From Streptomyces spinoverrucosus (GTDB lineage: Bacteria; Actinomycetota; Actinomycetes; Streptomycetales; Streptomycetaceae), in assembly GCF_015712165.1 (NCBI RefSeq), contig NZ_JADPZX010000001.1, forward strand, positions 5,530,001 to 5,594,000: 64,000 bases of DNA. Direction: 5' to 3'. Both the position numbers and the translations under genes were made by a program. The notes below the pieces were generated by a model, which saw only the letters and a program-made list of their open reading frames with translations, ran no database searches and was not told the origin of the DNA. Shown one piece after another: positions 18,072 through 26,280 of the stretch (the first letter of the stretch is position 1; every line of letters starts with the position of its first letter).

Positions 18072-20832
18072 TCCACCCGTGCTGCTCGACGATCGACTTG
18101 ACGTCGTCGATCGCCGCTTGGTTGGCATTGCGCATGTCGAGGATAACTATGCGCCGCTTGGTGGCAATCTGGTCCTCCAGCTTGCGCACCCACCCCTGGT
18201 TGTTCGACGGGTTGTAGGCTCCCTTGAACGGCAGTGTCTTGTCGCGGACATTGTTGAGTGGGGGCCAGTCCGAGTGCACTCCCTTGATGTCGTAGAACTC
18301 TCCGGTGCTCGGCGAATAGAGATCTCCCTGATTGGCGCCAGGGGGTCGCTGAATGTCGGTGGGGACTTTTCCGTTTTCGCGTAGGTCGAGCGCGACGCGG
18401 GCTTCGTCCATTTCCGACGGCTTCACTTTACCCTTGTGATCAGGGTCCTGCTTCAGCTGGTCGAAGTCATCGCTGTACCGCTGCGCGAGATCATTCAGGT
18501 GCGCATCGTGAGCTGTGCGCTGCTCCGGGGTGAGTTCCGGAGGCGGCCCGTTCCCGTGCACAGACTCATCGCTGTGCCGCCCTAGGCCGACGTCGGGCGC
18601 GTCGGTGGATCCCGTGCCGCGCAGATCATGGTCAAGCCGAATCGAGTCCGCTCCGTGGGGGACCGGAACCCTGTCGAACAGATCGTTCTGCGCGGCCTGA
18701 ACAGCGGCGAGTTCATCGCTGGAGAGGCCAGGGAGCCGCCCCTTCTCGTAGAGGGCGTGGGTGTCCATCTTGGCGACGAAGCTCTCAGGGGTGTGGAACT
18801 GCACCTCGAAGATCTGACCAGTCGAAGGGTCCCGCCACGTTGAATTGATGCCCTTGTATCCCGAAGACTCCCAGGTGTTCTTGAACGTGACATTCTCGAA
18901 CCCGCGGGCACGTAGATCGTCGACCGCCTGCTGCACGCCGTGTGAGTAGTCCCTGGGGGGAATCTCAACTGTGTATCGAAGGGAATCTCTGATGTTGGCC
19001 AGAGCCCGCTCCGGCGTCAGTCGGGCGTCTTCGAGCAAGGCTGTGGCGACCTTGCGCTTGAGAGAATCCTCGCCCTTCAGGCGGTATTCGAGACCGTTGA
19101 GCTTCCCGTGCTCGACATGACCGGCAGCCGCTTGAACAGCCTCCGTGATGTGTGGCTCGGTCGCCAAGGCCCGGTCCATGAACTGGTCGGTGGCGGCATT
19201 CTCCTCCGGACTGAGTCTCAGTCCCTTGGGCCCTTCCCATGAACCGTCCGGGAGGTTGCCTCCAGGCTCCATGGGGCCGTCGGGCAGATGCGAACCTCCG
19301 CCGACCGGCGGGCCTCCAGAGTCACTGCCACCACCGCCCGGCACGGAAGAGTCCGAGTGCGCGGTGCCTGTCCCGTCAGGGATATCGCGGCTGTGCCCCA
19401 GAGAGGTCTCACTAGCGACTGCGGCCCCGTGGCTTGACTGTGGCGACGCGCTGTCGCCGATGTGAGCCGTGGCCTCAGGAGTACGGGACCCTGCACTAAC
19501 ACCTGCGAGTTCCCTCTGCGAGGGTGTCCCGTGCTGAGCGGCGCGTACGTCGGCGGGCGACTCCTGGCGCGGAGTGTCGCTGATGGCGTTGCCGTCGCGG
19601 TCGAGGGGGATGAATTCGCCGTCCTCGATGCGGACCTTGGAGCCATCGGAGAGTTCCAGCACGCTGTGCGGGGCACGCAGGTCCGGGATGCCGTTCACGC
19701 CGCGCAGGTTCTCCGCTACCTGGGCGATCCTTGGTAGCGCATGCCCCGTCACCTTGGCCGCAGCACCAATCGGGTCGATGGCGTCGCCGACCTTCGCGAC
19801 CGTGGTGGCGACCTTCGCAGCGGCACCCGCCTTGCCCGCGGAGGCGACCTTGAGTGGGCCGGCGCCCAGGGTGAGGCCGTTGAAGACGACGGTGGCGGCG
19901 GCGCGGGCCGGATTTTCCTTCCACATGTCCCAGGCGACGAGGGACTTGGCAAACTCCTTGGCGTTCCCCTTGCTGTCCTGGGCGAAGTCGGACGCGAAGA
20001 CCCCGGTGGGCTTCTGGCCGCCGGACTCCATGAGATAGGTCTCGGCCCCGACCACCACCCGGACCAGGCCTTCCCAGGACTGCTTGGCCTTGTCCGAGCC
20101 GTGGGCGCCGAACAGCGTCGCGAGACCGTCGATGGTGCCCCAGACGTTGTCGACGATCAGCCCGTCCCAGAAGAAACTCTTGGCGTAGTAGCCGAGGTCG
20201 TCCGGGTCCCACCAGTCGTGGGACTGGGCGACCGGTGTCCCCCAGGGGAGTTCCTTGGCCTGGTCCAGCACCTCGGCACTGTGCCCATAGAGTTCCGCGT
20301 CGAGCGGCTTGAACTGCTTGGCGCCGGTGTTCATGACGTACTGGGTGCCGCCGACCAGGGCCGTGATCTTGTTGTTGCATGCGATCTCAGCGGCCGTGAA
20401 CGCAGCCTGGGCGGCCGCCACTTCATGCATCAGGGTTTGGTGCTCTTGGACCTTGTCCGCGGCATCGGTCCAGGACTCGTCGAACTCCCCGCCGGCCGTC
20501 CTGAGCCCCGCCACGAACGCGGTCGCCTGGTTCTGCAGGTGCTCCAACCGCTTGGCGATCGGCGCGACTTCGGCCGCGTAGGTGCGCAGGGCGTTGGCCA
20601 CCGCGGCGACCTTGTCCGCGAATCTGTCGGCCGCCTCGCGTGCCGGTGCGGTGGACGCGAAGAGGTCCTCCGCCTCCGGGGCCTGGTAGAAGGCCGACAG
20701 CCCCTGGAACTGCCGGTGGGCTTCCCCGCCGGCCTGGCGGATGCCGTCCGCCTGGACCCGCAGGGCATCGGTGTGCTGCTCCAACTGGCCGAGATCGCCG
20801 GTGAACAGCGGGATCGAGTCCGGCTTGATCAC
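18046..20832 (-). CDS. T7SS-type polymorphic toxin with RelA/SpoT-like and PD-(D/E)XK-like regions
   Basis: 928 aa. Residues 1-110 form a helical export-type domain (FQGLSAFYQAPEAEDL, ADRFADKVAAVANALRTYA). A hydrophobic linker and a Pro/Gly/Ser-rich spacer (about 430-540) follow. Residues about 560-690 match the RelA/SpoT nucleotidyltransferase plan: RLKGEDSLKRK, IRDSLRYTVEIP, GYKGINSTW, FEVQFHTPESF. The last 160 residues look like a second warhead: an E-x-ARVALDLRENG helix, then GDLYSPSTGEFYDIKG, a PD-(D/E)XK nuclease pattern. The GTG start overlaps the DUF6507 gene as GTGA, and the immunity candidate overlaps its end. Domain calls are by motif only. Confidence 0.8.
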   Translation of the reverse strand: MIKPDSIPLFTGDLGQLEQHTDALRVQADGIRQAGGEAHRQFQGLSAFYQAPEAEDLFASTAPAREAADRFADKVAAVANALRTYAAEVAPIAKRLEHLQNQATAFVAGLRTAGGEFDESWTDAADKVQEHQTLMHEVAAAQAAFTAAEIACNNKITALVGGTQYVMNTGAKQFKPLDAELYGHSAEVLDQAKELPWGTPVAQSHDWWDPDDLGYYAKSFFWDGLIVDNVWGTIDGLATLFGAHGSDKAKQSWEGLVRVVVGAETYLMESGGQKPTGVFASDFAQDSKGNAKEFAKSLVAWDMWKENPARAAATVVFNGLTLGAGPLKVASAGKAGAAAKVATTVAKVGDAIDPIGAAAKVTGHALPRIAQVAENLRGVNGIPDLRAPHSVLELSDGSKVRIEDGEFIPLDRDGNAISDTPRQESPADVRAAQHGTPSQRELAGVSAGSRTPEATAHIGDSASPQSSHGAAVASETSLGHSRDIPDGTGTAHSDSSVPGGGGSDSGGPPVGGGSHLPDGPMEPGGNLPDGSWEGPKGLRLSPEENAATDQFMDRALATEPHITEAVQAAAGHVEHGKLNGLEYRLKGEDSLKRKVATALLEDARLTPERALANIRDSLRYTVEIPPRDYSHGVQQAVDDLRARGFENVTFKNTWESSGYKGINSTWRDPSTGQIFEVQFHTPESFVAKMDTHALYEKGRLPGLSSDELAAVQAAQNDLFDRVPVPHGADSIRLDHDLRGTGSTDAPDVGLGRHSDESVHGNGPPPELTPEQRTAHDAHLNDLAQRYSDDFDQLKQDPDHKGKVKPSEMDEARVALDLRENGKVPTDIQRPPGANQGDLYSPSTGEFYDIKGVHSDWPPLNNVRDKTLPFKGAYNPSNNQGWVRKLEDQIATKRRIVILDMRNANQAAIDDVKSIVEQHGWSDRVVWYP

Positions 20833-21221
20833 AGGCGGCCCGCCTTCCAGCCGTCCGGCATATCGGGCCGGACCAGTCCGGCCGCCCGCTGCTGCGCCTC
20901 GGCCGCCATCTCCAGGTCGCCTTGCTGGTACGCGACGGTGGCCTGCACCGCGGCAGTGACGGACTTGCCGATACGTGTACCGATGAACTGCAGTTCATCG
21001 GTCGTGCCCTCGATGAACTCCGCGAGCGCGGCGGCCACCAGCCCGGCCTGCCCCTTGTGCTCCCCGCTCGCCCCACCCGGGGCAAGCGTCCCTGCAGAGG
21101 TGGCCGCGCCTTCCAGATCACCCGAGTACGCCTGGACGATGTCATCCAGGACCTTCATGACGTCTCCGACAGTCGAGAGCACACCTCCGACCCCGGACGG
21201 AGATATGTCCCACCCCGGCAT
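20829..21221 (-). CDS. DUF6507 family protein, WXG100-like partner of the toxin
   Basis: 130 aa, mostly helical, starting MPGWDISPSGVGGVLS and containing AALAEFIEGTTDELQFIGTRIG. I recognise the DUF6507 family, small helical proteins typically encoded just before Streptomyces T7SS-like toxins. The stop overlaps the toxin GTG start, so 1:1 coupled synthesis is expected, as for a WXG-type chaperone or targeting subunit. First gene of the leftward toxin operon. Its Shine-Dalgarno is weak. Confidence 0.75.
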   Translation of the reverse strand: MPGWDISPSGVGGVLSTVGDVMKVLDDIVQAYSGDLEGAATSAGTLAPGGASGEHKGQAGLVAAALAEFIEGTTDELQFIGTRIGKSVTAAVQATVAYQQGDLEMAAEAQQRAAGLVRPDMPDGWKAGRL

Positions 21222-21515
21222 GCGTCTGGCCCCGTTTCTCTCCCCGTAACTGCGATTCCGCTGCCGTCCGCTACGCCGCGTACTTCATCAACCCATCCCC
21301 GTATGCGTCGAATGTGACGTGCAGTTCGTCGAACATCCTCTCGCATCACGAGTTGCAGGCGCAACGCGGAAGGGGGGCGAAGTGGCGTGAACCAGTTCAT
21401 CGACGGCCGTGGAAACACCGACGACTCGCCCCCACTGCGCGGCGTTACCGAGGCTGAGTTCCCCATGATCGTGCGTACTGAGGAACTCGGCCCCGTGTGC
21501 GGTGTCCGTCGATGG

Positions 21516-22322
21516 CTACCAGATCGCCTCCACCCACTCCGGGTGGTCGATGAACGGGTTGCGGTTGCCCTGGTACGAGTTGTAGATGACGTCGTTGCGG
21601 CGTTCCTCGAAGGTGCTCGGGGGGTCCTGTTCGTGCCACTGCTTCAGGACGGAGAGGCGGCCGTGGTAAGGGACGCTGCCGTTGGAGACCGAGTCGTTGG
21701 GCTCCAGGTCGGGCCAGCTGTCGTCGCCCTCGTAGCGGACGGCCATGTAGAGGATCATGCGGGCCACGTCGCCCTTGACGGCGTCACGCGGCTCGAAGGA
21801 GTTGGAGTCGGTGAGGCTGCCGCCGCTGTTGGTGAAGCCGCTGCCGCCGTTGTCGAAGTCCTTGTTGCCGCGGACGGAGTTGACCTGGACGTCCTCGGGG
21901 CGCAGGTGGTGCAGGTCGGTGCCGGGGCCGGCGGACGTGCCGAAGTCGCCGTGCGACTGGGCCCAGACGTGCTCGCGGTTCCAGTTGCCGGTGTTGCCGC
22001 CGTTGAGGGACTTGCTGCGGGAGATGCCCGAGTACAGCAGGATCACGTTGTTGCTGTTGTTGGGGTCCTGGTCGGTGACCTTCAGCGCGTTCCAGACGGC
22101 GGAGTAGGAGAGCTTCGTCTGGTTGCCGATGATCGTGTGCAGCGAGGACTTGAGGCTGGTACCCGTCTTGCCGATCGCGTTCTTGTAGTACGTCGAGTCG
22201 TACGCGGTCGTCGTGGCCGCCGCCGGGGTCGCGGTCAGCGTCGGTGTGATGAGGCCGACCAGGACGGCGGCCGTCGTCAGCGCCACTGACTTCCAGCGGC
22301 GGCGTATGCGTCTCGCCAGCAT
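21516..22322 (-). CDS. Secreted endonuclease I family nuclease
   Basis: 268 aa with a signal peptide (RRIRRRWKS, a hydrophobic core, then ATPAAA). The mature part has the endonuclease I/HNH-type metal site: NWNREHVWAQSHG, then DLHHLRPEDVQVNSVRGNKDFD, and the DVARMILYMAVRYEGDD block. Relatives degrade extracellular DNA without sequence specificity. ATG 22322 has GGGA upstream. It ends before the DUF6507 promoter region; the intervening 294 bases hold no gene I can support. Confidence 0.88.
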   Translation of the reverse strand: MLARRIRRRWKSVALTTAAVLVGLITPTLTATPAAATTTAYDSTYYKNAIGKTGTSLKSSLHTIIGNQTKLSYSAVWNALKVTDQDPNNSNNVILLYSGISRSKSLNGGNTGNWNREHVWAQSHGDFGTSAGPGTDLHHLRPEDVQVNSVRGNKDFDNGGSGFTNSGGSLTDSNSFEPRDAVKGDVARMILYMAVRYEGDDSWPDLEPNDSVSNGSVPYHGRLSVLKQWHEQDPPSTFEERRNDVIYNSYQGNRNPFIDHPEWVEAIW

Positions 22323-22592
22323 GTGGGGTGTCCCATCTACGCGGGTTGAATGGAGGCGGCAAATGGGAGAGTGGCATGGACATGTAGTGGTGTCGAGGGC
22401 TTGTACGTGTCCATTGGGTGTCGGGAAACGGCAAATCGGATTTTGGTTACGCGAGTTGAGGTGCCGAGGCGTCTCCGACCCGAAAGCCGGGGCCGTGCAG
22501 GGCCCGTCGCGGCGTCGCCCGCCCGGTGCGAAGGCCCACCGCCGCACGCGTACGGTGGACGTATGGCCTCCCTTACAGGAGGGAAAGGCGCG

Positions 22593-23423
22593 ATGCCCGA
22601 GCACAAGGTCGGCACACAGGAAGAGTTCGACGCGGCCCGAGCCGAGCTGCTCGTGGAGGAGAAGGAGCTCACCCGTCGGAACGACGAGCTCGCACGGAAG
22701 CGGCGGGAGCTTCCCTGGGTGCCCGTCGAGAAGGACTACCGCTTCGAGACCGAGGACGGGGCGAAGTCACTCGCGGACCTCTTCGACGGGCGCTCGCAGC
22801 TGCTCGTCTACCACTTCATGTTCGGCCCGCCCTACGACGCCGGATGCACGGTCTGCTCCTCGATCGCGGACACCCTCGACCCCAACGTCGTCCACCTCAA
22901 GGCCCGCGACGTGACGCTGATCTGCTCCTCACGGGCGCCACTCGACAAGCTCCTGGCATACCGGGCGCGCATGGGCTGGAGCTTCGACTGGGTCTCCGCG
23001 GGCGGCAGCGACTTCCACCGCGACCTCGGCTTCCAGTACGCCGAGGAGGACCTGAGGCCGTTCCTGGAAGGCAACATCCCACCGACGGTGCGCCAGATGG
23101 CCGAGCTGTCCGGCACGGACGTACGCGGATACGTCACCGAGGGTCCCGGGCTGAGCGCCTACCTGCTCTCGCACGGCACGGTCTATCGGACGTACCTCAC
23201 CACCGCGCGTGGCCTCGAACCGGTCATGGCCTACTACGGCCTCCTGGACCGGGCGCCGATGGGCCGCCACGAGGAGGGTGAGCAGATGTTCTGGCTGCGC
23301 CGCCACGACGAGTACGGGGCCAAGACAGCCGCCACCCCGCAGACCCGGAGTACGAGTGGCGATCGAGCGGGTCCCGGCGGGCCTGAGCCGCGGAGCGGGC
23401 GCTCCGGTCCCCAGTCGCAGTGA
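22593..23423 (+). CDS. DUF899 family thioredoxin-like protein
   Basis: 276 aa. Motifs: PWVPVEKDYRFETEDGAKSLADLFDGRSQLLVYHFMFG (positions about 39-76, quoted in pieces: PWVPVEKDYRF; LADLFDGRSQLLVYHFMF), then a Cys pair in DAGCTVCSSIAD and a C-terminal YYGLLDRAPMGRHE. This is the DUF899 family with a thioredoxin-like fold, annotated as putative dithiol-disulfide isomerase-like; activity is not established. ATG 22593 has AGGAGGG ten bases upstream; ATG at 22563 is the alternative. Confidence 0.85.
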   Translation: MPEHKVGTQEEFDAARAELLVEEKELTRRNDELARKRRELPWVPVEKDYRFETEDGAKSLADLFDGRSQLLVYHFMFGPPYDAGCTVCSSIADTLDPNVVHLKARDVTLICSSRAPLDKLLAYRARMGWSFDWVSAGGSDFHRDLGFQYAEEDLRPFLEGNIPPTVRQMAELSGTDVRGYVTEGPGLSAYLLSHGTVYRTYLTTARGLEPVMAYYGLLDRAPMGRHEEGEQMFWLRRHDEYGAKTAATPQTRSTSGDRAGPGGPEPRSGRSGPQSQ

Positions 23424-23607
23424 AAAGGGGGCGGGGTGACAATGGGGAGGCGGGCCTCCCTCGATTCGGCCCCGGTCCCCGGCGGGGAGATCGCGCTCGT
23501 GGCGCGGCCAGGGACGTCAGTGTCGGACGGTGTCGGCGGCTGAGGTCTGTCCGGGGCTGCGGGCGTGCAGCCCGCCACTTCACGACTCCTCCCGGTTAGG
23601 AAGACTC

Positions 23608-23940
23608 ATGAACCGGCCCACACGCCTCCTCACCCTCGGCGCCCTCGTGGCCGCCCCGCTCGTATCTGCCCCGACCGCCCTCGCGGCGGTCCCCCAGTCC
23701 CCGCCGGCCGCCGTCCCGGCCGCGACCTGTTCAGTCTCGGGCGTCCTCGAGAACGGGAAGGTGCACCTGTCCGGCGGCGGCTTCACCCCGGGCCCGGCCT
23801 ATGTGTTCGGGTCGGCCGGCTTCGGCGGGACGGTCGAGATCGCCCAGAACGGAGGCTTCCAGATCATGAACGTGCCGCCCGCTCAGTACACCGTCCGGCA
23901 GGGCGGCGAACTGACCCAGTGCAGCGGCTTCAGCGGCTAG
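23608..23940 (+). CDS. Small secreted protein of unknown function
   Basis: 110 aa. A signal peptide (RLLTLGALVAAPLVSAPTALA) is followed by one beta-rich domain with two Cys (ATCSVSGVLENGKVHL and ELTQCSGFSG). GTTAGGAAG lies before ATG 23608. I do not recognise a family. Neighbouring genes give no hint of function. Confidence 0.65.
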   Translation: MNRPTRLLTLGALVAAPLVSAPTALAAVPQSPPAAVPAATCSVSGVLENGKVHLSGGGFTPGPAYVFGSAGFGGTVEIAQNGGFQIMNVPPAQYTVRQGGELTQCSGFSG

Positions 23941-24088
23941 TACTGCAACGGAGCGGTCGTCGGCGATCCTCGTCCTGCGCGGGCCTTGGACCGGGGCCGC
24001 CGGGCGGTCGGAAAGACCGTCGCGCAACACCCCGTCCCGCGCTTCGGTTTCGTCCCCACGCCGACGAGCAGAACTCCGACCCTGACAG

Positions 24089-24108
24089 ATCAAGCAACGT
24101 TGCTTGAT
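24089..24108. promoter_or_regulatory. Perfect 20-bp palindrome upstream of the beta-lactamase-like gene
   Basis: ATCAAGCAACGTTGCTTGAT is its own reverse complement over all 20 bases. It ends 46 bases before the beta-lactamase-like start. No T-run follows, which argues against a terminator and for a dimeric repressor site. No regulator gene is adjacent. Confidence 0.7.
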
Positions 24109-24154
24109 GCGGTACCAGTACAACCTTTCCCTCGAACTCGTGAGTCAAGAGGGC

Positions 24155-25036
24155 ATGACTCACGGGATATCACGCGACAAGTCAAGAGCCACTTCCGGAC
24201 GCGCCAGAGCGCTCGTCGCGGCAGGAGTGGGCGCCGGCGTGCTCATATCCGGCGTCGCCGCCGCCTCGCCCGCCGCCGCCGCGCCCGCGCCCGCCGTCAG
24301 CTGCACGTCCGCGAAGGCGGGCCTCGCCGCCAAGCTGAAGACGGACATCACCGCCGCCCTCGCCAACCGCAAGGGCACCGTCGCCGTCGGCCTCTACGAC
24401 CGCTCGACCAACACCACCTGCACCTTGCGCGCCTCCACCGCCTACGACTCGGCCAGCGTCGTCAAGGTCACCGTCCTCGCCGCGCTGCTGTGGGACGCGA
24501 AGAAGCAGAATCGATACCTCACAAGCCGCGAGGCCACCCTCGCCAAGGCCATGATCACCAAGTCGGACAACGCGTCGACCTCCACCCTGTGGAAGCAGCT
24601 GGGCCTGACGAAGATCAAGGGCTTCCTGTCCGCCGCCGGCATGACGCAGACCAAGCCCGGCGCGAACGGCTACTGGGGCCTGACCCAGATCACCGTCACC
24701 GACGAGCAGAAGCTGCTCAAGCTCATCACCGCCAAGAACGCGGTGCTCAGCGACAACTCGCGCGCCTACATCCTGAAGCTGATGGGCCAGGTGGTCTCCT
24801 CGCAGCGCTGGGGCACGCCGTACGGGGTGCCGTCCGGGGTCTCCGTCGCCGTCAAGAACGGCTGGCTGCAGCGGGCCACCAACGGCTGGCGGGTGCACAG
24901 CGTCGGCGCCTTCAAGGGCCGTGGCCACGACTACGTGATCACCGTGCTCACCCACGGCAACAGCACCATGAACTACGGCATCGCGACCATCCAGGGCGTG
25001 GCCAAGGTGGTCCACAAGGACCTCGCCGCGTCCTGA
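24155..25036 (+). CDS. Secreted class A beta-lactamase-fold serine hydrolase
   Basis: 293 aa. A long signal peptide (RARALVAAGVGAGVLISG to ASPAAAAPA) leads to a penicillin-recognising fold: nucleophile motif SVVK in YDSASVVKVTVLAALLWD, SDN in AMITKSDNAST, and a KTG-equivalent VKNGW. The omega-loop Glu of true class A beta-lactamases is not clear, so D-Ala-D-Ala-related or esterase activity is as likely as resistance. ATG at 24155 is chosen; GTG 24140 and further upstream starts exist, but the signal peptide supports a start here. Confidence 0.8.
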   Translation: MTHGISRDKSRATSGRARALVAAGVGAGVLISGVAAASPAAAAPAPAVSCTSAKAGLAAKLKTDITAALANRKGTVAVGLYDRSTNTTCTLRASTAYDSASVVKVTVLAALLWDAKKQNRYLTSREATLAKAMITKSDNASTSTLWKQLGLTKIKGFLSAAGMTQTKPGANGYWGLTQITVTDEQKLLKLITAKNAVLSDNSRAYILKLMGQVVSSQRWGTPYGVPSGVSVAVKNGWLQRATNGWRVHSVGAFKGRGHDYVITVLTHGNSTMNYGIATIQGVAKVVHKDLAAS

Positions 25037-25092
25037 CGACGCTTCACGCGGCGGTCCCCCGCCCGTCACCGGCCCGCCCTACGGTGACGCCC

Positions 25093-26145
25093 ATGCGCCT
25101 GAGATCCGTACGCACCGTACGCACCGCACTCGCCACTGTCACCGCCGGCCTGGCGGCGGCCACCTGTCTGACCGCCGCCGGGCCCGCCCAGGCCGGGACC
25201 AACGCCCCGAGCCACGCCTGCTCGCCCTCCGTGTCCATCGACCGCTTCTCCGACGCGCTCGACAAGACGACGTACGAGGGCACCTACGTCGGCAACTTCT
25301 CCGCGCTCGCCGTCGACCGGAAGGGCACGCTCGCCGCGCTGTCCGACCGCTCCTCGCTGCTCACGCTGAACCCCTGGACGCTCCAGCCCGAGCACGTCGT
25401 CCAGCTCGCCGACGAGAACGGCACCGCCCTCGACTCCGAGGGCCTGGTCGTGGACCGGGACGGCACCTACCTCGTCTCCTCCGAGACCGAGCCCTCCATA
25501 CGCCGCTACGGCCGCGACGGCAAGATCCTCGACCGGCTCCCCGTCCCGGACGCCCTGCGCGTAGCCCCGGCCGGCCGCGCGGTCGGCAACGGCACCTTCG
25601 AGGGCCTCACCCTCCTCCCCGGCGGCCGCACCCTGCTCGCCTCCATGGAGTACGCCCTCTCCGGCGACAGCGCGGGCATCGTCCGCTTCCAGACCTGGCA
25701 GCGACACGGCAAGGGCGGCTTCCGCCTCGGCGCCCAGTACGCCTACCGCGCCGACACCGGCCTCGGCGTCCCCGAGGTCACCGCGCTCCCCGACGGCCGC
25801 CTCCTCGTCCTGGAGCGCGGCTTCACCGCCGGCGTCGGCAACACGGTCCGCCTCTACCTGGCCGACCCGCGCCGCGCCACCAACACGGCCGACATCGAGG
25901 CGCTGACCGGCCAGGACGACGTACGCCTGATCAAGAAGACCCTGCTCGCGGACCTGGTGAACTGCCCGTCACTGGGAGCGACGGCCAAGCAGCCCCAGCC
26001 GAACCCGCTCCTCGACAACATCGAGGCGATGACGATCACCGGCTGGACCAAGGGCCGCTTCAGGGTCCTCCTGGCCAGCGACGACAACCAGAACCCAGCA
26101 CAGACGACCCGCTTTTACTCGATGCAGGTCAGGACAACCCCCTAA
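25093..26145 (+). CDS. Secreted phytase-like esterase family protein
   Basis: 350 aa. A signal peptide (RTALATVTAGLAAATCLTAA to AQAGT) precedes a beta-propeller-type 'esterase-like activity of phytase' domain: FSALAVDRKGTLAALSDR, LDSEGLVVDRDGTYLVSSE, NGTFEGLTLLPGGRTLLASME and DNIEAMTITGWTKGRFRVLLASDDN. Acidic loop residues could bind calcium. ATG 25093 is preferred; GTG 25084 is possible. Likely extracellular; substrate unknown. Confidence 0.82.
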   Translation: MRLRSVRTVRTALATVTAGLAAATCLTAAGPAQAGTNAPSHACSPSVSIDRFSDALDKTTYEGTYVGNFSALAVDRKGTLAALSDRSSLLTLNPWTLQPEHVVQLADENGTALDSEGLVVDRDGTYLVSSETEPSIRRYGRDGKILDRLPVPDALRVAPAGRAVGNGTFEGLTLLPGGRTLLASMEYALSGDSAGIVRFQTWQRHGKGGFRLGAQYAYRADTGLGVPEVTALPDGRLLVLERGFTAGVGNTVRLYLADPRRATNTADIEALTGQDDVRLIKKTLLADLVNCPSLGATAKQPQPNPLLDNIEAMTITGWTKGRFRVLLASDDNQNPAQTTRFYSMQVRTTP

Positions 26146-26179
26146 GGGGCGCGGGGAACTGCGCGACCAGCCCCCACGG
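26145..26179. repeat. Dispersed Streptomyces GC-rich intergenic repeat
   Basis: AGGGGCGCGGGGAACTGCGC followed by GACCAGCCCCCACGG, directly after the phytase-like stop. I recognise this as the widespread Streptomyces post-gene repeat, which folds into an imperfect hairpin and probably serves as a terminator. Confidence 0.55.
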
Positions 26180-26280
26180 CGCCGCACTCGAACAACAACG
26201 CACCCCCCACGGCGGGATGAAATCCGCTCCGTTCCGCGTTGGTGCCTTCCGGAAGATCAGGCCAAACGGAAGGCACCGGC

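Noticed and set aside
23941..24088. Possible small gene or IS end between the secreted protein and the palindrome
   Set aside because: No consistent frame with start and ribosome-binding site and no inverted terminal repeat pair.
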